DNA of 54,307 bases, taken from positions 1 through 54,307 of the forward strand of contig JAQWSQ010000012.1 in the NCBI GenBank assembly GCA_029243145.1, written 5' to 3'. The stretch is from Planctomycetaceae bacterium (GTDB lineage: Bacteria; Planctomycetota; Planctomycetia; Planctomycetales; Planctomycetaceae). This document shows positions 38,708 to 48,461 of this stretch, one piece after another. The position numbers and the translations under genes are program-made. Numbering within the stretch: position 1 is the first letter of the stretch; the number at the start of each line of letters is the position of its first letter. Below the pieces are notes generated by a model. That model did not search any database, was not told the origin of the DNA, and saw only the letters and a program-made list of their open reading frames with translations.

Positions 38708-40213
38708 ATGTCCCGAAACGACTTTCCCACCACATTGCTGCTCGTCGTCACAATGTGTGTCGTCTCTTCAGCCCACCTCTCGGCGCAAGATCCTGCATCC
38801 CAGGTCGAAACAAAAATTCTCTCTTCAGCACCCGTTCCTTCGCCCACACGTGAAGGGAGCGATTGGTCCCGATTTCTCGGCCAAAAAAGAACAGGGCACT
38901 CTTCAGAAACTGGACTCCTGGTCGAATGGCCCAAACAAGGGCCTCCTGTGCTTTGGCGAAAAGATGTTGGTACGGGATACAGCGCGCCATCAATCCGCGG
39001 AAATCGTCTCGTGATTCATCATCGACCGGGCAACCGAGAGATCATCGAATGCTGCCGAGCCGATACCGGTGAGTCGTTGTGGCAAACCAGTTATCCCACC
39101 AGCTATACCGATCCCTACGGCTATAACAACGGGCCACGATGCTCACCCATACTTACTGATAAACACTGCTACACTTTCGGCGCAGAAGGCAAGCTTGTCT
39201 GCACAGAACTCGAAACCGGAAAACTGGTTTGGATTCGGGATGTCCAAAAAGATTTCAACATGCCGGACTCGTTTTTTGGCATCAGTTGTACGCCGATTCT
39301 GGAAGGAGATCTGCTGATTGCTTTGGTCGGTGGCCAACCCAATTCCGGTGTCGTCGCGTTTGATTCCAAGACCGGAAAAACGGTCTGGCAAGCCGTCGGA
39401 AAAGAAACCTGGGATCAGGCGAAAACCGGCTGGAAGAGTGATCCTGATTACGAATGGACGGGCGAGGAAATGGTCGTCAGTTATTCTTCGCCGATTGTTG
39501 CCACCATTCACGGAAAAAAACATCTCTTGTGTCTGGTCCGTCAGGGACTGGTCTCCCTCGATCCCAAGACCGGCAAGGAAAACTTTCACTACTGGTTCCG
39601 CTCACGAACACACGATTCGGTCAATGCCGCGAAACCGGTTGTTGTCGGTGATGAAATTCTGCTAACGGCCGCTTATCGAGTCGGTGCCGCGTTGCTTAAA
39701 GTCGGCGAAGATGGAACCAGTTTTACAGAAGTCTGGAGAGATCCCGAAAACTTGATGGCTCACTGGTCGACTCCCATTTATCACAATGGATTTGTTTATG
39801 GTTTCTCGGGGCGACATGAAAATCAGGGAGAGTTACGTTGTCTGGATTGGAAGACCGGAAAAGTCATCTGGCAAACGAACGGCTTGATCATCGATCCAGC
39901 CACCATCAAGCAGGATCCCACCTCGGGTAAACTGGTCGACAAAATTACCAATGAACCCATTCCCTGGCCTCTATTTGGCCGTGGCTCAAAAATTCAATTT
40001 GGTGAATATTTTTTGATTTTGGGAGAGCGGGGTACTCTCGCACTCGCAAAAGTGAACGCCAAAAATTACGAGGAGGTTGCCCGGACAAGCTTCGAGAAGA
40101 TCGGCTACCCTGCTTGGGCGGCCCCTGTCTTGTCGCGAAAACGTGTTTATTTGCGGGATGAAGATCAGTTGATTTGTCTCGATTTTGCCCCTGCAAAAAC
40201 GGACAAAAAATAA
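38708..40213 (+). CDS. Secreted PQQ-type beta-propeller protein
   Basis: A 501-residue exported protein. The ATG at 38708 opens a signal peptide (TTLLLVVTMCVVSSAHLSAQ). The frame continues upstream over rsmD in another phase, which I reject. The mature protein is a run of propeller blades with the PQQ/WD-like pattern, for example GKLVCTELETGKLVWIRD, VVAFDSKTGKTVWQAV and LRCLDWKTGKVIWQTN. No quinoprotein catalytic residues or heme motif are evident, so it may be a structural or binding propeller, like many planctomycete PQQ-like proteins. It begins 5 nt after the rsmD stop. Confidence 0.9.
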   Translation: MSRNDFPTTLLLVVTMCVVSSAHLSAQDPASQVETKILSSAPVPSPTREGSDWSRFLGQKRTGHSSETGLLVEWPKQGPPVLWRKDVGTGYSAPSIRGNRLVIHHRPGNREIIECCRADTGESLWQTSYPTSYTDPYGYNNGPRCSPILTDKHCYTFGAEGKLVCTELETGKLVWIRDVQKDFNMPDSFFGISCTPILEGDLLIALVGGQPNSGVVAFDSKTGKTVWQAVGKETWDQAKTGWKSDPDYEWTGEEMVVSYSSPIVATIHGKKHLLCLVRQGLVSLDPKTGKENFHYWFRSRTHDSVNAAKPVVVGDEILLTAAYRVGAALLKVGEDGTSFTEVWRDPENLMAHWSTPIYHNGFVYGFSGRHENQGELRCLDWKTGKVIWQTNGLIIDPATIKQDPTSGKLVDKITNEPIPWPLFGRGSKIQFGEYFLILGERGTLALAKVNAKNYEEVARTSFEKIGYPAWAAPVLSRKRVYLRDEDQLICLDFAPAKTDKK

Positions 40214-40245
40214 CTCCTCTGGATTAGGTATCCTGAGATGTTACA

Positions 40246-41304
40246 GTGGGTTACAGCAAATCACTGCCCACTCTCCATCAATCGCCTGCACGGATGCCGA
40301 AACCTTCGCAACTCCATCAGTTTCTACTGCTCCCGGAAAACCGATCCGCTCATCGTGCGCTGGAAAACCTCTCAAAATCTCTCCAGCAAAAACGCGGTAA
40401 GCGACTTTTTCTGTACGGTCCGAGCGGCACCGGAAAATCGCATCTGATCTCGCAAGCTCTTTTGGAATACCGTCAATCTAAACCAAAAATCAAATATCGG
40501 CGGGTGACAGCGAGTGAGTTTGCGGCTCAATTGGCCGATGCCTCAGCAGCAGGGGGTGTTCCTGAATTTCAGCAACAGTACCGCGATCTCGATCTACTGA
40601 TCTGTGAAGATCTCCAAGCGTTGCAAAAACGGACGGAATCTCAACGTCAACTTGTGCTGTGCCTCGATGAAATCGAAACGAAGGGGACGGTTGCCATTGT
40701 TTCTTCCACAACACTTCCCGGTCGCTGGCAAAATATCAATCGCAAATTGATTGATCGCTGCCGCGCAGCACTCTCGATAGAAGTGGCCCTACCATCGCCT
40801 CAAAGTCGTGTTCGCTTGTGCCGACACTTTGCACAGCTAATCCACGAACCCATGCCGGCCTCGGTTGCGGAGTGTATTGCCCAAACGATTCAAGGATCTC
40901 CTCGGGATTTGCACAGTGTTATCGCCCGTCTGGTTGAAGACGCTCACCGCAGGAAGTGCAAATTATCGGACGAATACGTCGCACAATTTTTGGAAAGCGA
41001 AATCGTCGCACCTGTATTGCCGATGAAAATAATCATTCAGGTCACCGCGAGATACTTCACCTTAAAGGTCGCAGATTTGAAATCTTCCTCTCGTCGTTCT
41101 GATATTGTCCACGCGCGCCAGGTGGCGATGTACATGTTACGCGAAATGACCACACACACGCAGATTGAAATCGCCAAGACCATGGGAAAAGCCGATCACA
41201 CGTCCGTGGTCCGCGCTTGCCAGAAAGTGGAAGAATTGATGTCGAACGATTCCCGCGCTCAACAAGAAATTTTGGAGTTGCGTGCGACTCTTTCAGCAGG
41301 CTAA
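40246..41304 (+). CDS. dnaA: DnaA-like initiator lacking domains I and II
   Basis: A 352-residue protein from a GTG at 40246 (or 336 from an ATG at 40294). The AAA+ domain begins almost at once: FLLLPENRSAHRAL, Walker A GPSGTGKSHL, Walker B LLICEDLQAL (Glu in place of the first Asp of the usual DDIQ), sensor I VAIVSST, arginine-finger region NRKLIDRCRAALS and sensor II GSPRDLHSVI. The C-terminal domain IV has the DnaA-box-binding signature GKADHTSVVRACQKVEEL. Canonical DnaA has about 450 residues with an N-terminal domain for DnaB binding; here it is missing. The next genes are dnaN, DUF721 and gyrB. A full-length DnaA elsewhere would make this a Hda-like or secondary protein. Confidence 0.85.
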   Translation: MGYSKSLPTLHQSPARMPKPSQLHQFLLLPENRSAHRALENLSKSLQQKRGKRLFLYGPSGTGKSHLISQALLEYRQSKPKIKYRRVTASEFAAQLADASAAGGVPEFQQQYRDLDLLICEDLQALQKRTESQRQLVLCLDEIETKGTVAIVSSTTLPGRWQNINRKLIDRCRAALSIEVALPSPQSRVRLCRHFAQLIHEPMPASVAECIAQTIQGSPRDLHSVIARLVEDAHRRKCKLSDEYVAQFLESEIVAPVLPMKIIIQVTARYFTLKVADLKSSSRRSDIVHARQVAMYMLREMTTHTQIEIAKTMGKADHTSVVRACQKVEELMSNDSRAQQEILELRATLSAG

Positions 41305-41797
41305 ATGATGTGCAACTCCTGTTGGTAACTGCTGTCGAAAAATCTTCTTCTCAACAGCCTCCAGAAGCCCCCCATCTCAATCGTTGATAACTGGCCAAGA
41401 TATCAATACATATCGGATCTCTCTAATGATGGTACCAACAGTCTCTGCACAAGAACCACAAGGAAATTGCAACCGTAAGCCTTTACTACCAAATATGATA
41501 CAGTACTCTAAATCACGTTGTCATCAAAAAACCACCCTCTTTGAAAATACTTCTACTAAATATATTAAGTAGATAAAAGAAACCTTGGCAGTGTCTGTTT
41601 CTCTTCAAAATTGAGCATCGAAAATGCAATCTCTGATCTCCCCAAAAGAGACTTGGAATCCGACTCCAATAGATCGCTTTCAGCACCGAAATCTGGTAAA
41701 ATTTCGAGGAACAGATATCTAAAAAACCGACATGTTTCCAGGACTCAATCGGTACTGTCTTCAATCATACTCTGGTACCGCTTCAAGGATTGATTTT
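41305..41797. other. Candidate replication-origin region between dnaA and dnaN
   Basis: About 490 bp between the dnaA-like gene and dnaN, the classical oriC position. It is AT-rich and contains a 20-bp near-palindrome (CTACTAAATATATTAAGTAG, 41553-41572) that could serve as an unwinding element. Only two weak DnaA-box matches (7 of 9) were found, both on the minus strand: TTATCAACG (within the segment TCGTTGATAACT) and TTACCAACA (within TGTTGGTAACT). There is no convincing cluster of boxes. Confidence 0.4.
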
Positions 41798-42916
41798 ATG
41801 AAGTTACATTGCAATCGCCAGTCACTCATTGCCGCCTTTGGAGTGGTGTCGGGAGTCGTTCCGGTTCGTACGACCAAAGATGTTCTCAAGAATGTGAAAC
41901 TCTCTTTGCAAGATGGCATCGCAACCTTGATTGGAACCGACCAAGAAGTAGGTATCCGCTTTGATCTCGAAGGTGTCGAAACCGATTCTGCCGGTGATGT
42001 GTTGTTGCCTACACAACGTGTCAGTACGATTCTGCGAGAGTTCACTGAAGAAACGGTCGAGATTGAAGTCGATCAAAACAAACTCTGGCTACGTGCTGGC
42101 TCCAGTGAGTTTCAACTCTCCACCGAAGACCCGGACGAATTTCCTCCCGTCGCGGGATTTGAAGATACCAATTATTTGAAGATCGGCGGTAAAGAACTTC
42201 GCGAGATGATCCATCGCACGGAATTTGCAACCGATGTGGAGAGCACTCGGTATGCGTTAGGTGGCGTGTTGTTGGATTACAATGAAAAAGACAGCACACT
42301 CACCTTGGCAGCAACTGATTCACGCCGGTTGGCAGTCATTAAAAGTGGATGTCAGGCAGAAGGCGATCTCTCCGAAGCACATAACGCTCCCGTCATTCCC
42401 GCGAAAGCGATGAAACTGATTGAACGGTCACTCACCGATGACGACGAAGAAGTTCTCCTCGCGATTCGAGGAAATGATGCAGTCGTCAAAAGCAAACAAA
42501 GCACAATCTACTGTCGCTTGGTGGAAGGACGTTTCCCCGATTACAAAAATGTGATTCCCTCAGACCCAACAATGCACATTGATTTGCTGGTAGGACCATT
42601 TCACACGTCGGTTCGTCAGGCTCAAATCGTCACCAATGAAGAAAGTCGTGGTGTCGATTTCACGTTTGGAAATGGACGATTGGTCTTGACCAGTAAAGCC
42701 GCCGACATTGGTGAATCGACCATCGAACTTCCGATTAGCTGCGAAAGTGACGACCTGACGATCACTTTTGATCCACGGTATGTGGCAGACTTTTTGAAGG
42801 TTCTTTCGCCAGAAGATCAAATTCGTCTCGATCTCATCGATGATGAAAACGCAGCCGTGTTTCATGCAGGAGAGAATTACACCTACGTCGTGATGCCTTT
42901 ATCGCGGGATCGATGA
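41798..42916 (+). CDS. dnaN: DNA polymerase III beta subunit (sliding clamp)
   Basis: The ring-shaped processivity clamp. The ATG at 41798 has AAGGA upstream and gives 372 residues, the family norm; the upstream extension is rejected. Three clamp domains of about 120 residues are expected; visible family phrases are MKLHCNRQSLIAAFGVVSGV, VPVRTTKDVLKNVKLS, RFPDYKNVIPSDPT and the C-terminal YVADFLKVLSPEDQIRLDLI and YTYVVMPLSRDR. Its place after the dnaA-like gene is conserved. The next gene begins immediately after the stop codon. Confidence 0.97.
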   Translation: MKLHCNRQSLIAAFGVVSGVVPVRTTKDVLKNVKLSLQDGIATLIGTDQEVGIRFDLEGVETDSAGDVLLPTQRVSTILREFTEETVEIEVDQNKLWLRAGSSEFQLSTEDPDEFPPVAGFEDTNYLKIGGKELREMIHRTEFATDVESTRYALGGVLLDYNEKDSTLTLAATDSRRLAVIKSGCQAEGDLSEAHNAPVIPAKAMKLIERSLTDDDEEVLLAIRGNDAVVKSKQSTIYCRLVEGRFPDYKNVIPSDPTMHIDLLVGPFHTSVRQAQIVTNEESRGVDFTFGNGRLVLTSKAADIGESTIELPISCESDDLTITFDPRYVADFLKVLSPEDQIRLDLIDDENAAVFHAGENYTYVVMPLSRDR

Positions 42917-42919
42917 TTG

Positions 42920-43249
42920 ATGAGATCTCCCTACCGTAAACAGCCAAAACCGCTGTCTGAATCTCTGTCTGAGATTGTGGCGTTTCGGGGTCTGGCAAGA
43001 CGGGAAGGAGACAATCAACTCGGAGAAATATGGAGCGGCATCGCCGGCAAACGGATTGGCCAATCAACCCGAGTGATCGGCATCAAGCGAGGAGTTCTGA
43101 ATATTGGAGTGAGAAGTGCTCCCTTGTTAAGTGAGTTGGCCGCATTTCAGAAAACAGAGTTGTTGGAAAGCCTGCAGCAACAACACGCAGATCTTAAAAT
43201 TCGCGATATCAAGTTTGTCCTGCAAGGACACATGAAGAAACGAAATTGA
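42920..43249 (+). CDS. DUF721 (DciA-like) protein
   Basis: A 109-residue basic protein with the DUF721 layout: GEIWSGIAGKRIGQSTRVIG, then GVLNIGVRSAPLLSELAAFQK and the C-terminal LKIRDIKFVLQG. I start at the ATG at 42920; the preceding TTG at 42917 touches the dnaN stop codon. In many bacteria lacking DnaC, DUF721/DciA helps load the replicative helicase; its position between dnaN and gyrB fits that role. Only about 110 residues long, close to the short DciA class. Confidence 0.88.
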   Translation: MRSPYRKQPKPLSESLSEIVAFRGLARREGDNQLGEIWSGIAGKRIGQSTRVIGIKRGVLNIGVRSAPLLSELAAFQKTELLESLQQQHADLKIRDIKFVLQGHMKKRN

Positions 43250-43294
43250 AACTGATCCCTCGCAATCTATGTTGCGAGATGGGAGAGATACAAG

Positions 43295-45778
43295 TTGACT
43301 GACGAGACCCCAGAAATTCCAGCCGTCAAGAATGACGATTACGATTCCTCAAACATCAAACACCTGAAAGGGATTGAGGGCATTCGAATGCGTCCCGCCA
43401 TGTATATTGGCGATACTACAGCACGTGGACTTCATCATCTCGTGTACGAGGTGGCCGACAATTCCATTGACGAATCGGTCAATGGTTTTGCGTCTCGAGT
43501 TCAAGTAACGCTCCATTCCGATGGATCGGTCTCTGTCTCCGATGATGGTCGTGGTATTCCGATTGGGCCGATGGCTGATATGGAGAATCGACCCGCTCTG
43601 GAAGTCGTCCTGACCGAAATTCACGCCGGTGGTAAATTCGACCGCGACAGTGGGTATAAAACCGGGACTGGTGGTCTGCACGGTGTTGGTATTACGGCAG
43701 TGAACGCTCTCAGTGAAAGTTTGATTGCCGAAGTTCGCCGTGAGGGCCATATCTGGACGATGGAATTTGAAAAAGGCAAGGCGGTCACGGAACTCAAGAA
43801 AATGGGTAACAGTGATACCACTGGAACTAAGTTGACCTTCAGACCAGATCGGGAAATTTTCCCTGAAACTCGGTTCAATTACGAACCACTTGCCAAGCGA
43901 CTGCAAGAGTTGGCGTTCTTGACTCCCGGAATCATCATTGGAATCAACGATGAGCGCTCAGGAGATTCTGATGAGTACCATTACGAAAATGGTATTGTCG
44001 AATTCGTCAAATATCTGAATCGTGCCGATACGCCCATTTTCAGTGATGTGATTCACATTGCCGATGAACAGAACGGTATGCAGGTCAGCGTTGCGTTGCA
44101 ATACACGGATGGTTTTTCTGACAACATTCGTGCCTTCGCCAACAACATTTCCAACCTGGAAGGTGGAACACATCTCAGTGGTTTCCGCACGGCTCTCACA
44201 CGAACCATTAATGCATACGGGAAAAAAGAAGGGATTTTCAAAGATTCAGTCCCCAATGGTGACGACTTTCGCGAAGGTTTGACCGCCGTCGTGACTGTTC
44301 GTATTCCCGATCCTCAGTTTGAAGGTCAAACAAAAACGAAACTAGGAAATAGCGATGTTGAAGGACTTGTGAATTCTGTGGTCGGTGAGCATTTGGCGAA
44401 ATACTTTGAAGAGAATCCTTCTGTCGCCAAAACAATTGCCAACAAAGGATTACGCGCACTCGAAGCGCGTGAAGCGGCGAAAAAAGCTCGTGAAATGGTT
44501 CGTCGCAAGGGAGCACTCACTACGGGTGGTCTGCCTGAAAAATTGCGTGACTGTCGCAGTCGTGAACTCGATATCACCGAACTCTACATGGTCGAAGGGG
44601 ACTCAGCCGGTGGAACGGCAGACACCGGCCGCGACTCGAACATTCAAGCGATCCTGCCTTTGCGAGGGAAAATTCTGAATGTCGAGAAAGCGCAGCTTGT
44701 CAAAGTTCTCGACAACGCAGAGATCAGCAATATCTTCAAAGCGATGGGAATTCCGCCGGGAGCCGAGTTGGAAGATATTAGCAAACGTCGCTATGGCAAA
44801 TTGATCGTCATGACCGATGCCGATGTTGATGGTAGTCACATCCGTACGTTGTTGCTGACGTTTATCTTCCGTCACATGCGAAAACTGATGGAAGAAGGCT
44901 GTGTCTATATTGCACAACCGCCATTGTACAAAGTGATTCAGAAGAAGAAGGTTCGTTATGTACAAACTCACGAACAGATGAATCGTGAATTGATGGAATT
45001 GGGTCTCAACGAAACGACTCTGCTTTGCAAAAATGATGAAACCGTTTTTGATAGCGACAATCTGAATAAGCTGGTCGATTTGATGAGACGAATTGAAGAA
45101 CCGCTTTCGACGATGGAGAAGCGGGGTATTGAACTGAAATTCATTGCCAAGAATTTCTCCACCGAAGAAGGTATGTTGCCGCAATTCCGCTTGAACACAG
45201 GGACCGGACAACATTGGTTTGCCACCCGGGATTCCATGACTGTTTTCATGGAAGAAGAACAGGAACGTCTGGGCGTGACGTTCAAAGTCGCCGACAAATT
45301 GAAGAACGAAACACTCGGTGACTCGACTGAAGAAGAGAAAGTGACCTTCATCGAAGAAGAAGAACTCCATGAAATCAAAGCGATTAACGAGACGTTGAAG
45401 AATCTGAAATCATTCGGCTTTGGGCTTAAAGACTTGATACCAGTTGGTATCGTGAACGCCGAAATTGTTTATCCATTCGTCCTACAAAATGAGGATGGTA
45501 ATCAATCACTTCAATCACTCCGGGCTCTATTGACAACGCTTCGAAAAATGGGTGAACGTGGTTTGAAAGTGACTCGCTTTAAGGGACTGGGCGAGATGGA
45601 TTCCGACGAGCTTTGGGATACCGCCATGGACCCCGAGAAACGAATCCTGTTGCAAGTCACCATGGAAGACTCAGCCGCTGCCGATGAAATCTTCCGCGTG
45701 TTGATGGGCGACCAAGTCGAACCTCGCCGACAGTTCATCGAGAAACATGCACTCGATGTGAACGATCTCGATGTATAA
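43295..45778 (+). CDS. gyrB: DNA gyrase subunit B
   Basis: ATPase subunit of DNA gyrase. Start is a TTG at 43295 with GGGAGAGA about 7 nt upstream. The GHKL ATPase domain shows EVADNSIDE, DDGRGIP and GTGGLHGVG; the transducer contains GFRTALTRTIN; the TOPRIM domain has YMVEGDSAGGTA and MTDADVDGSHIRTLLLTF. The C-terminal RFKGLGEMDSDELWDTAMDP is intact. At 827 residues it is of normal gyrase B length with a moderate insertion (a Glu-rich stretch near 690). The gene ends the dnaA-dnaN-DUF721-gyrB cluster. Confidence 0.97.
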   Translation: MTDETPEIPAVKNDDYDSSNIKHLKGIEGIRMRPAMYIGDTTARGLHHLVYEVADNSIDESVNGFASRVQVTLHSDGSVSVSDDGRGIPIGPMADMENRPALEVVLTEIHAGGKFDRDSGYKTGTGGLHGVGITAVNALSESLIAEVRREGHIWTMEFEKGKAVTELKKMGNSDTTGTKLTFRPDREIFPETRFNYEPLAKRLQELAFLTPGIIIGINDERSGDSDEYHYENGIVEFVKYLNRADTPIFSDVIHIADEQNGMQVSVALQYTDGFSDNIRAFANNISNLEGGTHLSGFRTALTRTINAYGKKEGIFKDSVPNGDDFREGLTAVVTVRIPDPQFEGQTKTKLGNSDVEGLVNSVVGEHLAKYFEENPSVAKTIANKGLRALEAREAAKKAREMVRRKGALTTGGLPEKLRDCRSRELDITELYMVEGDSAGGTADTGRDSNIQAILPLRGKILNVEKAQLVKVLDNAEISNIFKAMGIPPGAELEDISKRRYGKLIVMTDADVDGSHIRTLLLTFIFRHMRKLMEEGCVYIAQPPLYKVIQKKKVRYVQTHEQMNRELMELGLNETTLLCKNDETVFDSDNLNKLVDLMRRIEEPLSTMEKRGIELKFIAKNFSTEEGMLPQFRLNTGTGQHWFATRDSMTVFMEEEQERLGVTFKVADKLKNETLGDSTEEEKVTFIEEEELHEIKAINETLKNLKSFGFGLKDLIPVGIVNAEIVYPFVLQNEDGNQSLQSLRALLTTLRKMGERGLKVTRFKGLGEMDSDELWDTAMDPEKRILLQVTMEDSAAADEIFRVLMGDQVEPRRQFIEKHALDVNDLDV

Positions 45779-45784
45779 TCGATC

Positions 45785-46435
45785 ATGACACACCGAGCAC
45801 TCCCAAAACCAACCGTCACAAAGGCGATTCGTCATTTGAAAAAGACGGATCCCGTCATGAAACGGTTGATCACGGCGGTCGGTCCGTGCGAGCTCAAAAG
45901 GGAAAAAGATCGTTTTCGGACGTTGGTGCGATCAATTGTCGGGCAACAAATCTCGACCGCTGCCGCCAAGTCGGTCATGGCGAAACTGGAAGATCGACTC
46001 CCCGGTGATCGATTGACTCCTGATGCGTTTCATCAAATCTCGTTCGCAGAGTTAAAGTCTTCTGGGCTCTCCAGACAGAAGACCGAATATCTGCTCGACC
46101 TCGCGACGCATGTTCTCGACGAACGTCTGCCCTTAGCAAACATTGGACGCTACTCTGACGAACGAGTGACCGAAATGCTGACCCATATTCGAGGCATCGG
46201 CATTTGGACGGCTCAGATGTTTTTGATGTTCTCTCTCGGTCGATTGGATATTTTTGCACCCGACGACCTCGGTCTACGAGCCGCCATCGGGAACTTATAC
46301 GATTACCACGAACGACCCGGCAAGAAAGAATGTGAAATCGTCGCCCAGCAATGGGCCCCTTATCGCACCATCGCCAGTTGGTATTTGTGGCGGAGTTTCG
46401 AACCTCATGTCAAAGAGGAATGGAACGCTGATTGA
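45785..46435 (+). CDS. HhH-GPD DNA-3-methyladenine glycosylase (AlkA-like)
   Basis: A 216-residue base-excision glycosylase. The core is FRTLVRSIVGQQISTAAAKS, a helix-hairpin-helix with IRGIGIWTAQMFLMFSLGR, and the catalytic Asp region DIFAPDDLGLRAAI. No Cys cluster for a 4Fe-4S site is present, so it belongs with AlkA/3-methyladenine types rather than EndoIII or MutY. It starts 6 nt after gyrB and is likely co-transcribed with it. Confidence 0.92.
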   Translation: MTHRALPKPTVTKAIRHLKKTDPVMKRLITAVGPCELKREKDRFRTLVRSIVGQQISTAAAKSVMAKLEDRLPGDRLTPDAFHQISFAELKSSGLSRQKTEYLLDLATHVLDERLPLANIGRYSDERVTEMLTHIRGIGIWTAQMFLMFSLGRLDIFAPDDLGLRAAIGNLYDYHERPGKKECEIVAQQWAPYRTIASWYLWRSFEPHVKEEWNAD

Positions 46436-46595
46436 GTCTCATGATTGATGAAAAACCGGTGAACATTCCTTAAATCAGCAGTGTCAGAGCAATTACGCAA
46501 TTGTTGCAATCTGTTGATTGGCGTAACATGATAGAGAGAAGACCTCATACGGCGGGTCTTCAGAATTTTCAAAACAGAGCGAAAGAAGACACTCT

Positions 46596-47963
46596 TTGGG
46601 AAATCCAAAACGCGAAGAACTAAAAGTGGAGGCAAAACGCGGCGTCATTGCCTGTGTCTTGCCTACGGACTCATCACTCACTCTGGAAAATGCCCTCGAT
46701 GAAATTCGCGGTCTCTCCGAAACCGCTGGAGTCGATGTCGTCGGCGAATTGGTCCAACGGCGTGCGAAACCACAACCGGCGACATGTCTGGGGAGTGGGA
46801 AAGTTGAAGAGTTAAAACAGTTGGTCAAAGCGACGGACGCCGAGATCGTCGTCTTCGATAACAATCTGACTCCCGCCCAAGGTCGAAATCTTGAGGAAGA
46901 GTTAGAGACAATTATTGTTGATCGCAGCGAAGTGATTCTCGACATTTTCGCGACTCATGCGCGGACTTACGAATCGAAATTACAGGTTGAGCTGGCGCAA
47001 CTTCTTTACTTCCGCACCCGATTGAAACGAATGTGGACTCACTTGGAACGTATTCAAGGGGGTATTGGCACAGGGCGTGGTCCGGGAGAAAAACAAATCG
47101 AAACCGACCGTCGTTTGATCGACATTCGAGTTGCCGAGCTGCGCAAGAAACTGGCCACTATCGAAAAACGCCGCGAGAGAACCGTCAATTTACGTCGCAA
47201 TCAGACAACCGTTTCATTGGTTGGGTACACCAACGCGGGCAAAAGTACGTTAATGCGACGTTTAACCGAGGCAGATGTTTTGGTGGCTGACCAGCTGTTT
47301 GCCACTCTCGAAACCCGGACACGCAAATGGCATCTTCCCGGTTGGGGTGATGTCTTATTGAGTGACACGGTCGGTTTTGTGCGCGATTTGCCCCATCATC
47401 TAGTTGCCTCGTTCCGTTCAACGTTGGAAGAAGCGCGACACGCCGATTTGTTATTGCATGTGGTCGATGCCAGTCATCCGGAAGCCAGACAACAGGCTGA
47501 AACCGTCTACGAAGTGCTTGGCGACATCGGCATTGATACATCCAACGTGCTATTGGTTCTTAACAAGATTGATCGTGTGGAAGACCGTATCTGGATCGAT
47601 GTGTTACGCGCCAAACATGAAGACTGCGTTTCCATCAGTGCGGCGAGCGGTGAAGGAATCAATCGTCTCGTCGAAGCCGTCCTCACAAGATTGTGCGACT
47701 CAATCGTCGAGGCGGAAGTGGAGATTTCCGCAGGAAATGGCAAAATCATTTCGTGGCTCAACGATCATGCCGAGATTACGAACACAGAATATGTCGAATC
47801 CCGCGTGAAATATCGCTGCCGCTTCCCGTCGAAGTTTCTGTCTCATCTGGAACAACACGACTCCGAAATCACGATCTTCAATTCGGAAAACAACACCGGC
47901 CATAACCACCCGGATCACATCCCACCCGAAATCCCGGAAAGCGTGATTTCGTCGAATGGGTGA
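46596..47963 (+). CDS. hflX: GTPase HflX
   Basis: Ribosome-associated GTPase that splits stalled ribosomes. Start is a TTG at 46596 with GAAAGAAGA upstream; no ATG fits better. The N-terminal HflX domain (about 20-190) includes GSGKVEELKQLVKATDAEIV, NNLTPAQGRNLEE and GGIGTGRGPGEKQIETDRR. The G domain starts near residue 205 with GYTNAGKSTLMRRLT (G1), VADQLFATLETRTR (G2), DTVGFV (G3), NKID (G4). Acidic residues and a Pro-rich tail end the 455-residue protein. The GTPase motifs are all intact. Confidence 0.95.
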   Translation: MGNPKREELKVEAKRGVIACVLPTDSSLTLENALDEIRGLSETAGVDVVGELVQRRAKPQPATCLGSGKVEELKQLVKATDAEIVVFDNNLTPAQGRNLEEELETIIVDRSEVILDIFATHARTYESKLQVELAQLLYFRTRLKRMWTHLERIQGGIGTGRGPGEKQIETDRRLIDIRVAELRKKLATIEKRRERTVNLRRNQTTVSLVGYTNAGKSTLMRRLTEADVLVADQLFATLETRTRKWHLPGWGDVLLSDTVGFVRDLPHHLVASFRSTLEEARHADLLLHVVDASHPEARQQAETVYEVLGDIGIDTSNVLLVLNKIDRVEDRIWIDVLRAKHEDCVSISAASGEGINRLVEAVLTRLCDSIVEAEVEISAGNGKIISWLNDHAEITNTEYVESRVKYRCRFPSKFLSHLEQHDSEITIFNSENNTGHNHPDHIPPEIPESVISSNG

Positions 47964-48056
47964 TTAACAAGTTATTCCATGAGATGGAATTGTGGTTGAG
48001 AATCATAAAGCAACACTCGATCTTCTCTTTCATATTAAGTCCATATTGAAAGCACC

Positions 48057-48461
48057 ATAAGTACCGAAGCTATTCTGTGGAACTACGAAGACGGTGAGCC
48101 GATTGGATTTGAATTTAAGCCGGTGATGAACATACTCTCTACCGATCAAACTGATTGGATCGGTGAAGATGGCTGTTTGAGAGTTTGGTTTCAGGATCCT
48201 GATGATGTCGTTGACGTCTATCTTGACCGCGAAGTGTCAGATAGCGGACATGTATCGGGAATTGTGATTGCTCGTCCTTTGCGTCATCCAGACTTTCTTG
48301 ATCGGGTCTAAGAAGTCATGGGATTGGGAAACGTGGTCTTATTTTATTCGGATGACACGACTCCTCTTTTTCGGACCGGGGCAAACCTCTCACACTATCC
48401 TGTTGATTTGTTGGAAGAACTAGGTGAACCGAAGGTGATCGATTCCGCGGATCAGCTTTAG
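48057..48461 (+). pseudogene. Decayed small gene with a lost start and an in-frame stop
   Basis: One frame runs from about 48039 to a stop at 48461. The coding character is good: STEAILWNYEDGEPIGFEF, then VWFQDPDDVVDVYLDREV and, after a TAA at 48309-48311, EVMGLGNVVLFYSDDTTPLF. The stretch before the TAA ends LDRV and the same frame resumes directly, so the stop probably replaced a sense codon such as Tyr. At 48057 an ATA precedes STEAILW where an ATG start would be expected, with GAAAG upstream; the start codon appears lost. I do not recognise the family. The intact protein would be about 134 residues. Confidence 0.6.

Noticed and set aside
41732..41797. Longer dnaN start
   Set aside because: The added 22 residues do not belong to the clamp family; the ATG at 41798 with AAGGA gives the standard N-terminus.
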